From contig NZ_JBHFQG010000054.1 in the NCBI RefSeq assembly GCF_041949975.1, forward strand, positions 1 through 18,429: a stretch of 18,429 nucleotides of DNA. Direction: 5' to 3'. Source of the stretch: Alteribacillus sp041949975 (GTDB taxonomy: Bacteria > Bacillota > Bacilli > Bacillales > Marinococcaceae). The position numbers and the translations under genes were made by a program. Positions 13,333-18,429 of the stretch are shown here, one piece after another (the first letter of the stretch is position 1; every line of letters starts with the position of its first letter). The notes beneath the pieces are model-generated. The model saw only the letters and a program-made list of their open reading frames with translations, was not told the DNA's origin and did not search any database.

Positions 13333-14046
13333 ATGAAAAAATGGCTTGGGCTTGCCATTCTATTCATAGTATTAACAGCAGCCGCCTTGTTTATACAAGA
13401 GCGGTATATGACAAGTGACTCGATGACTAATTGGCATCTGCCTTTATCCGGAAAAGTTATTATTTTAGATCCAGGACATGGAGGGGTGGATGGAGGATCT
13501 TCTAGTAAAGACGGGGTTTTAGAAAAAGAGGTTGCACTTAATATTTCGTTAATGCTCCGCGAGTATCTTCAAGAGGCAGGGGCTCTTGTCTTTATGACAA
13601 GAGAAGGAGATTATGACCTTGCTAGAGAGGATTTGAAAGGATACAGCAATCGAAAAAAAGAGGATTTAAACAAACGCGCAAAGATTGTAAATGAAAGCGG
13701 TGGAGACCTTTTCATTAGTCTTCATTTAAATGCTGTCCCATCATCCCGCTGGAATGGTGCTCAAACTTTTTATCATCCACGAGTACCTGACAATGAAAAA
13801 CTCGCTATGCTTATCCAAGAGGAAATGAAAGATAACCTATCCAACTCAAGCAGAACAACTAAGCCTATTAAAGAGTTATTTATCTTAAGACAGGCAGATA
13901 TACCTGGAGTGTTAGTTGAAGCTGGATTTTTATCAAATCCAAGCGATGCTTCCTATTTAAGAACCGAAGAATATCAAAATAAAGTGGCAGTGTCGATTTA
14001 TCGAGGGTTGTTAAGGTTTTATGCCGGGGAAGAAATAGAATATTAA
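13333..14046 (+). CDS. cwlD: N-acetylmuramoyl-L-alanine amidase CwlD
   Basis: 237 residues, the same length I recall for B. subtilis CwlD. Residues 4-21 form an N-terminal membrane anchor or signal. The Amidase_3 domain shows the zinc ligands His49 (ILDPGHGG), Glu64 (GVLEKEVALN) and His131 (SLHLNA) and the catalytic Glu196 (LVEAGFLSN). CwlD removes stem peptides from muramic acid during cortex synthesis, allowing muramic-delta-lactam formation with PdaA. It is needed for spore germination. The start is ATG at 13333 behind AAAAGGAG; the in-frame ATG at 13312 lacks a binding site. The GGAG is part of a nine-pair inverted repeat, which suggests translational control. Confidence 0.93.
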   Translation: MKKWLGLAILFIVLTAAALFIQERYMTSDSMTNWHLPLSGKVIILDPGHGGVDGGSSSKDGVLEKEVALNISLMLREYLQEAGALVFMTREGDYDLAREDLKGYSNRKKEDLNKRAKIVNESGGDLFISLHLNAVPSSRWNGAQTFYHPRVPDNEKLAMLIQEEMKDNLSNSSRTTKPIKELFILRQADIPGVLVEAGFLSNPSDASYLRTEEYQNKVAVSIYRGLLRFYAGEEIEY

Positions 14047-14084
14047 AAATGCAAACGTTTGAAAAAAGGGGAGGTAAAAAGGTA

Positions 14085-14093
14085 TGCTATACT
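14085..14093 (+). promoter_or_regulatory. Extended -10 promoter of salA
   Basis: TG-C-TATACT is an extended -10 sigma-A element 36 bases before the salA start. No good -35 lies at the standard distance. A CAAACGTTTG palindrome at 14051-14060 lies upstream. Confidence 0.45.
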
Positions 14094-14129
14094 TAGAATA
14101 ATTTTAGTGCCAATCAAAGGATGGTGTCC

Positions 14130-15188
14130 GTGTTGTTAAGTGAAGAGAAAATTCTTGATATTTTAAAAAACATAAAAGATCCCGACCTGCAAAAGAGTAT
14201 TGTTGAAACTGGCGGAGTAAGGGAAGTGAAAATAAAAGAGGATAATGTCAGTTTGAAAGTTGCCCTTGCCCGCACTGGTACGGCGGAGCAAATGCAATTG
14301 CAGCAGCAAATTGTACAAGCAGTAAAAGAAGCAGGGGCAGAATCAGTCGGATTAAGATTTGATACGCTGGACGAAAAGGAAATAAAACAGCACGGCGGGG
14401 ATGCTCAGTCGAAGCAGGAAAAAACGTCACTGCTTTCAAAAGAAAACGATACAGAATTTATAGCGGTCACCAGCGGGAAAGGCGGAGTTGGTAAGTCTAC
14501 TGTATCGGTTAATATTGCTACGGCAATGGCGAGGGCCGGTAAAAAAGTAGGTATTATTGATGCTGATATTTATGGATTTAGTGTGCCTGATATGATGGGC
14601 ATTGATCAGCGGCCTATTGTTAAAGGAGAAACGATTTACCCGGTTGAGCGTTTTGGGGTAAAGGTTATTTCTATGGGCTTTTTTGTGGAAGATAATGCTC
14701 CTGTTATATGGAGAGGCCCAATGCTTGGAAAAATGCTTAACAACTTCTTTAATGAAGTAGAATGGGGAGAACTCGACTATCTAATTCTTGACCTCCCGCC
14801 TGGGACAGGTGACGTAGCTCTGGATATTCACACTATGCTTCCAGAGTGTAAGGAGCTGGTTGTAAGTACTCCGCATGCGACAGCAGCGTTTGTTGCTGCA
14901 CGTGCTGGAGCCATGGCTATAAAGACGAATCATGAGATCCTTGGCGTGATTGAGAATATGGCTTATTTCGAAAGCAAGCTTACTGGAGAAAAAGAGTACG
15001 TTTTTGGCCAAGGAGGTGGCGAACGACTAACCGAAGAACTTAAAACCGAACTTCTTGGACAAATTCCTTTAGGACAACCGGACGTGGATGAAGAAAATTT
15101 TGCTCCGTCGGTGTACGATAAAGAACATCCAATCGGGGCCATTTATGCAAATATAGCTGATCGTATTATTGAAAAAGTCGGTAAATGA
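14130..15188 (+). CDS. salA: Mrp/NBP35-family P-loop ATPase SalA
   Basis: 352 residues, equal to B. subtilis SalA as I recall it. The N-terminal 90 residues resemble a MIP18/DUF59-like domain. After a short charged linker comes the ATPase with a deviant Walker A (SGKGGVGKST, residues 115-124), a switch region DADIYGFSVPDMMG and Walker B-like LDLPPGTGDVALD. The family members carry iron-sulfur clusters; in B. subtilis SalA also affects scoC and exoprotease expression. No CxxC pair is obvious here. The start is GTG at 14130, eight bases after AAAGGA; an ATG at 14121 directly abuts the binding site. Gene order cwlD-salA-gerD matches B. subtilis. Confidence 0.9.
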   Translation: MLLSEEKILDILKNIKDPDLQKSIVETGGVREVKIKEDNVSLKVALARTGTAEQMQLQQQIVQAVKEAGAESVGLRFDTLDEKEIKQHGGDAQSKQEKTSLLSKENDTEFIAVTSGKGGVGKSTVSVNIATAMARAGKKVGIIDADIYGFSVPDMMGIDQRPIVKGETIYPVERFGVKVISMGFFVEDNAPVIWRGPMLGKMLNNFFNEVEWGELDYLILDLPPGTGDVALDIHTMLPECKELVVSTPHATAAFVAARAGAMAIKTNHEILGVIENMAYFESKLTGEKEYVFGQGGGERLTEELKTELLGQIPLGQPDVDEENFAPSVYDKEHPIGAIYANIADRIIEKVGK

Positions 15189-15196
15189 TTAAAACA

Positions 15197-15234
15197 AAGA
15201 GCACCAAAAGGAGGTTTCTCCTGTGGTGCTTTTT
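15197..15234. terminator. Terminator between salA and gerD
   Basis: AGCACCA pairs with TGGTGCT, and inside it AGGAG pairs with CTCCT around a GTTT loop; a T run follows on the plus strand. It ends next to the stop codon of the convergent gerD, so it may serve both genes. Confidence 0.8.
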
Positions 15235-15237
15235 GTA

Positions 15238-15876
15238 TTATCCGCCGCTGCCACCGCCTGAACCACTGCCTTCGCCGCCACCGCCGCCACCGCTTTGCTC
15301 TTGTTGTTGGCTATCTTCTTTTTGCATTTGCTTTTCAGCTACTTTTTCAAGTATTTCACTGATTTTAGCTTTAAAGTGCGGGCTTTCAAATGATTCAGTC
15401 ATAATTGTCATTACCTGCTGCCGGTATTCCTTGCTTTTTAACAGCTCTAAAGTTGCTTTTTCCATTTCTGGATTTTTCAATACATCCATCAGCATCGTTT
15501 GATATTCGGGATCTTTCATAAGACCTTTTAACAATTTTTCGTTTTCTTCCTGCATACTATCTGCTAAGGCTTTTGAAAACTCAGGATCCTTCATCATCTC
15601 CTGCCAAAATTTTTTCCCTTTTTCTGAAGTCATGGTATCTTCAATTGCCTTTTTTACAGTTTCTTGGTCCATGACAATGCTTTTTTTCATTTCTTCATCG
15701 CTTAATATTTCTTGAATGGCTTTTTTTCCATCATCCGTTTTTAACAAATCAACAAGCATTTTTTTCGTTTCCTCATAATCGGAATCACCGGCACCTTGCT
15801 CTTCCGCTGCAGCGGCGCATCCTAATAGCAGGCAAAAGCATAAAACAGCAGTTAAACCAGCTTTTACATGACGCAT
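15238..15876 (-). CDS. gerD: Spore germination lipoprotein GerD
   Basis: 212 residues with a lipoprotein signal ending LLLGC (Cys20 is lipidated). A helical body of repeated acidic-basic segments follows (patterns such as MMKDPEFSKAL, LMKDPEYQTML, VLKNPEMEKAT), and then a glutamine-rich and glycine-rich tail from about residue 188. This is the architecture of GerD, the scaffold that clusters germinant receptors in the spore inner membrane. ATG at 15876 has AAAGGAGCGC upstream. A textbook sigma-G promoter lies at 15981-15951. It converges on salA. Confidence 0.92.
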   Translation of the reverse strand: MRHVKAGLTAVLCFCLLLGCAAAAEEQGAGDSDYEETKKMLVDLLKTDDGKKAIQEILSDEEMKKSIVMDQETVKKAIEDTMTSEKGKKFWQEMMKDPEFSKALADSMQEENEKLLKGLMKDPEYQTMLMDVLKNPEMEKATLELLKSKEYRQQVMTIMTESFESPHFKAKISEILEKVAEKQMQKEDSQQQEQSGGGGGGEGSGSGGGSGG

Positions 15877-15950
15877 AACAATGCGCTCCTTTCTGCATTT
15901 CCCTCTCCCTGAAATGATGCTTATTGGTAAGGTTTATTATTGTTCGTTTT

Positions 15951-15981
15951 TAATATGGTTGATATGTGAAAAAATTATGCA
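15951..15981 (-). promoter_or_regulatory. Sigma-G promoter of gerD
   Basis: On the minus strand, TGCATA (15981-15976), 18 bases, CATATTA (15957-15951), an excellent match to the forespore sigma-G consensus. This fits the known forespore expression of gerD. Confidence 0.8.
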
Positions 15982-16075
15982 TAACAGAGAGCGCATATAG
16001 CTTTTTCTTCATTACATTGGTAAAATCATTACGGTAGTAATTATAGAAAGGTTTTTATTGAGGAGCGCGATTTTT

Positions 16076-16690
16076 TTGAATGCAAGAAAGCTTGTTTATT
16101 TATTTTTTACCACCTTATTAATAGGAGCAACGAGCGGTGCTATCGTAGGAGTCCTTCTTGATTTAGAGACATATTTCAGTGGAGGCATATTAAATTTCTT
16201 ATTTGGATTATTATGGATGCTTGGTATAAGTGCGGCAATTAGTCTGGTGGCGCAGATGGGGTATTTTGCATATTTAACCTTACACCGATTTGCCTTGGGT
16301 TTATTTAAATCAGTGAAGCTCTGGAATTGGGTGCAAATAGTACTTATTTTATTTGTTTTCTTTGACTTAATATATCTTCGTTATGTTGCATTTGCTTCTG
16401 AAGAGGAGACAATTGCAGGATACATGATCATGCCTGTATTGCTTATTATTTACTGTATTTTCGTTGCTTTTCGTAAACAGCAAGAAACAAATAAAGAAAC
16501 CTTTGTTCCTGCCTTGTTCTTTATGTTTGTGGTGACCACAATAGAGTGGGTGCCTGCTTTAACAGTAGATAGGGTAAACGAAACGAAGTGGCTTTGGATT
16601 TATTTAACTCCTCTTCTTACAGCAAATACTTGGCAACTTCTCATTTTGCATCGTTTAACCGGAATAGGTGCCTCAAATAAAAATAAATAA
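16076..16690 (+). CDS. kbaA: KinB signalling pathway activation protein
   Basis: 204 residues with about six hydrophobic segments, close to the 198 I recall for B. subtilis KbaA. The N-terminus NARKLVYLFFTTLLIGATSG aligns with the Bacillus protein. KbaA activates the KinB branch of the phosphorelay that starts sporulation. The start is TTG at 16076, ten bases after AGGAG (16061-16065); the TTG at 16058 abuts that site. The gene is divergent from gerD and followed by a terminator. Confidence 0.88.
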   Translation: MNARKLVYLFFTTLLIGATSGAIVGVLLDLETYFSGGILNFLFGLLWMLGISAAISLVAQMGYFAYLTLHRFALGLFKSVKLWNWVQIVLILFVFFDLIYLRYVAFASEEETIAGYMIMPVLLIIYCIFVAFRKQQETNKETFVPALFFMFVVTTIEWVPALTVDRVNETKWLWIYLTPLLTANTWQLLILHRLTGIGASNKNK

Positions 16691-16717
16691 AAGGAGCTCT
16701 CTCAAAGGGCTTGATTG

Positions 16718-16758
16718 GCAAACAGCCGGTCGTGTTTTATTTCCACGCGGCTGTTTTG
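16718..16758 (+). terminator. Terminator of kbaA
   Basis: AAACAGCCG and CGTG pair with CACG and CGGCTGTTTT around a T-rich loop; the distal arm ends in TTTT. It lies about 30 bases after the stop. Confidence 0.75.
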
Positions 16759-16759
16759 C

Positions 16760-17031
16760 ATAATTACTCTTTTCTGTTCAGGCGATGCCATTACGCGTTT
16801 TTCAGAAAGTTGGCAGCTGCGCTCAATATGAACTTTCCTCAAGCCGGATCGACCTCAATTCCCTAAAATGCAGGTGACTGGTTCTATACCAGGCTTTTAT
16901 GATACTTGCTTGGCGAAGACACAGATAGCACAGATACATGAATAAAGTTCGGATAATAAGTAGAAAGGGCAGTTACTTCTAGATTAAGTCTACGGTAAAG
17001 CTAAGAGGCAGCTTGCTATTTAAATTATTTA
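16760..17031. other. Intergenic region between kbaA and pdaB
   Basis: No coding frame is supported. A small hairpin CTGGT-TCTAT-ACCAG (16878-16892) followed by GCTTTT could be a second terminator. Near 16995-17011, facing AAGCT and AGCTT could be a weak terminator for pdaB on the minus strand. Nothing else is seen. Confidence 0.4.
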
Positions 17032-17793
17032 TTAATTAATCTCTTCCATGCTTGCCTCGGCTTGTGAAATTAATTCCTCTATACCTACAAAGGAATAATT
17101 TTCTTCAAGCAGCTTATCAATAATAATTGGTAGGGCTTCCCCTGTTTGTTTAGCTGAGTCTGAAGCATGCAGTAATATCACGTCTCCAGGTTTTATTTCA
17201 TCTGTTATGTTATTTACGATAGTGTCAACTCCAGGATTTTCCCAATCCTGGCCCCCTACACTCCAATGGACAACGGAGTATCCGAAACGATCAACCGTCT
17301 CTAAAACACTCTTATCAAAATCTCCGTGAGGCGGGCGAAAATATTTTACGTCTTGTTCTGTGACGTCTTTTAGTTTTTTATGACTTAAGTTTAAATCTTT
17401 TATTATTTCTTCTTCTTCAAGACGGGGATAATGTTCGTATCGATAACCATGATTCCCAATGGTATGACCATCCTCCATCATTCTTTGTACGATATCAGGG
17501 TGCCTTTCCGCCCACGCAGCGGAAATGAAAAAAGCAGCCTTCACTTCCTTCTCTTTCAAAATATCTAATATCGGAAGAGCTTTATCTTCTCCCCAACTAA
17601 TATTAAATGTTAAAGCCACTTTTTTTTCATTAATATCTGCTCTGTAAAAAGCAGCTGGTCCTTCTTTTGTAGAAAAGACAGGTATTAAGGAATTATTTAC
17701 AAAGAATCCCCCCACTATGATAAATATTCCCATGCATAAAATAAAAAAGATCTTTAATTTCTGACTGCTAATAATCCATACTTTTCTAGGCAC
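17032..17793 (-). CDS. pdaB: PdaB-like polysaccharide deacetylase family protein
   Basis: 253 residues, like B. subtilis PdaB (254), with an N-terminal membrane anchor (about residues 13-32) and a NodB domain. The NodB motifs are partly degenerate. Motif 1 reads TFNISWG instead of TFDD, and motif 2 reads HGYRY instead of HTxxH. Motif 3 (RPPHGDF) and motif 5 (LLHASD) are kept. The metal site therefore looks incomplete, and a true deacetylase reaction is doubtful. PdaB is needed to keep spores intact late in sporulation. The start is GTG at 17793 behind CGGAGGGAG; the ATG at 17829 is upstream of that site. A sigma-E-like promoter lies at 17858-17831. Confidence 0.88.
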   Translation of the reverse strand: MPRKVWIISSQKLKIFFILCMGIFIIVGGFFVNNSLIPVFSTKEGPAAFYRADINEKKVALTFNISWGEDKALPILDILKEKEVKAAFFISAAWAERHPDIVQRMMEDGHTIGNHGYRYEHYPRLEEEEIIKDLNLSHKKLKDVTEQDVKYFRPPHGDFDKSVLETVDRFGYSVVHWSVGGQDWENPGVDTIVNNITDEIKPGDVILLHASDSAKQTGEALPIIIDKLLEENYSFVGIEELISQAEASMEEIN

Positions 17794-17830
17794 CGTATTC
17801 GTCTCCCTCCGAAGAATCATCCTTGGCATA

Positions 17831-17858
17831 AACCTATGTAAGAAAGGACAAGATATGA
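17831..17858 (-). promoter_or_regulatory. Sigma-E-like promoter of pdaB
   Basis: On the minus strand, TCATATC (17858-17852), 13 bases, CATAGGTT (17838-17831), close to the mother-cell sigma-E pattern. If correct, the ATG at 17829 lies at or before the transcript start, supporting the GTG at 17793. Confidence 0.55.
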
Positions 17859-17888
17859 ATATAACATTTATTGGAAGCAGGGATGAGT

Positions 17889-18134
17889 ATGATTGGTCTT
17901 CTTATTAATACAAAAGAAGCACAGGAAATGGAATATTTATTGAAAAAAGAATTAGAAGAGATTCTTTTGGATTTTGAAGACAATAGAATAGAATCTACTG
18001 TAAAACGTGCAATGGAAGAAAAATACCGAATTGTATTTGGTATATATCGACGGCTCGCAACCTCAGCTGATTGCAGCAGATATGCTAAATCATTTCAAAT
18101 CCGCATTAATAAGCAGCATGAGGATCATATGTAA
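17889..18134 (+). CDS. Small conserved-looking protein upstream of rRNA operon
   Basis: 81 residues, mostly helical and charged, containing EYLLKKELEEILLDFEDNR and then VKRAMEEKYRIVFGIYRRLA. There is no signal peptide or membrane segment. The ATG at 17889 is six bases after AGGG (17879-17882); an ATG at 17883 abuts that site. I have a faint memory of similar short proteins at this place in other bacilli but cannot assign a function. It is divergent from pdaB and lies just before the rRNA promoters. Confidence 0.6.
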   Translation: MIGLLINTKEAQEMEYLLKKELEEILLDFEDNRIESTVKRAMEEKYRIVFGIYRRLATSADCSRYAKSFQIRINKQHEDHM

Positions 18135-18162
18135 AACAAATTCAATTTTTTATTAAAATTGG

Positions 18163-18191
18163 TTGACGCTATTATAAGCGCATGTTAAATT
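18163..18191 (+). promoter_or_regulatory. rRNA operon promoter P1
   Basis: TTGACG (18163-18168), 17 bases, TAAATT (18186-18191). Confidence 0.6.
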
Positions 18192-18248
18192 ATTAAATGC
18201 GCCTTTGAGAGATGAAGAGTTGAGCGCAAAAAAACATTAAAAAAATCA

Positions 18249-18277
18249 TTGACTTGATTTTACGTATTTGTTAAACT
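18249..18277 (+). promoter_or_regulatory. rRNA operon promoter P2
   Basis: TTGACT (18249-18254), 17 bases, TAAACT (18272-18277), about 86 bases after P1, the usual tandem arrangement in Bacillus. A TCGCC/GGCGA hairpin (18285-18300) and a boxA-like CCTTTGAAAA (about 18311) follow in the leader. Confidence 0.7.
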
Positions 18278-18390
18278 TTAAAAGTCGCCAATTGAGGCGA
18301 AGGAAGTTGTCCTTTGAAAATTGAATGAAAGTCAAGCGTCTGTTAATTTCTTTAACAAATTATTTTTAAGATACAGCTTGTATCAATCTC

Positions 18391-18429
18391 TTTTCATGGA
18401 GAGTTTGATCCTGGCTCAGGACGAACGCT
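18391..18429 (+). rRNA. 16S ribosomal RNA, 5' end (partial)
   Basis: GGAGAGTTTGATCCTGGCTC and the following GACGAACGCT are the universal start of bacterial 16S rRNA. The gene runs off the right edge. The exact 5' end is approximate. Confidence 0.95.

Noticed and set aside
14051..14060. CAAACGTTTG upstream of salA as a CcpA cre site
   Set aside because: It is a palindrome, but several fixed positions of the cre consensus do not match when aligned.
1..18429. CRISPR arrays, intact insertion sequences or phage genes
   Set aside because: No regularly spaced repeats, transposase, integrase or phage structural gene was seen on either strand.

Overview
The window is AT-rich, low-GC Firmicute DNA, almost certainly from an endospore-forming member of the Bacillaceae. 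Its right third (about 12.8-18.4 kb) reads ybaK - cwlD - salA - gerD - kbaA - pdaB - small ORF - 16S rRNA, which is the order I recall around the rrnI operon of Bacillus subtilis. It includes sporulation and germination genes with recognisable sigma-G and sigma-E type promoters.

The left two thirds carry an accessory system, a selenocysteine-dependent glycine betaine reductase island. From the left: the 5' end of pyruvate carboxylase (minus strand); a TetR-type regulator; a convergent BCCT betaine transporter (minus strand); and a seven-gene plus-strand operon grdI - grdH - grdA1 - trxB - grdC - trxA - grdA2 closed by a strong terminator. A YtsJ-type malic enzyme, an unrecognised small gene, about 0.7 kb of debris and a tRNA-Sec gene (minus strand) follow. 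Three genes (grdH, grdA1, grdA2) contain an in-frame TGA in the known Sec context of their families, each followed by a SECIS-like hairpin. They should be read as full-length selenoproteins, not as broken genes.

How it may work: the BCCT carrier imports betaine. GrdIH (protein B) binds it and the Sec of GrdH attacks it, releasing trimethylamine. The carboxymethyl group passes to Sec of GrdA, and GrdC accepts the acetyl unit as a thioester. TrxB and TrxA re-reduce GrdA with NADPH. GrdI lacks the Asn-Cys pair that forms the pyruvoyl group in glycine-type GrdE, which fits a quaternary amine substrate. No grdD (the acetyl-phosphate-releasing subunit) is present, so the fate of the acetyl group is open. 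The nearby malic enzyme and pyruvate carboxylase hint at acetyl-unit assimilation.

The most striking regulatory observation is a palindrome of consensus ATAATC-NN-GATTAT. It occurs before tetR, twice in the transporter/grd intergenic region (once between a -35 and a -10, once just after a predicted start site), directly upstream of the tRNA-Sec promoter, and once more upstream of a divergent transcript. This suggests that one regulator controls betaine uptake, betaine reduction and the supply of Sec-tRNA.

Between the island and ybaK lies a decayed 3' end of rpsI (ribosomal protein S9) with a strong terminator. It marks a rearrangement or insertion at the rpsI-ybaK junction. selA, selB and selD are not in the window.
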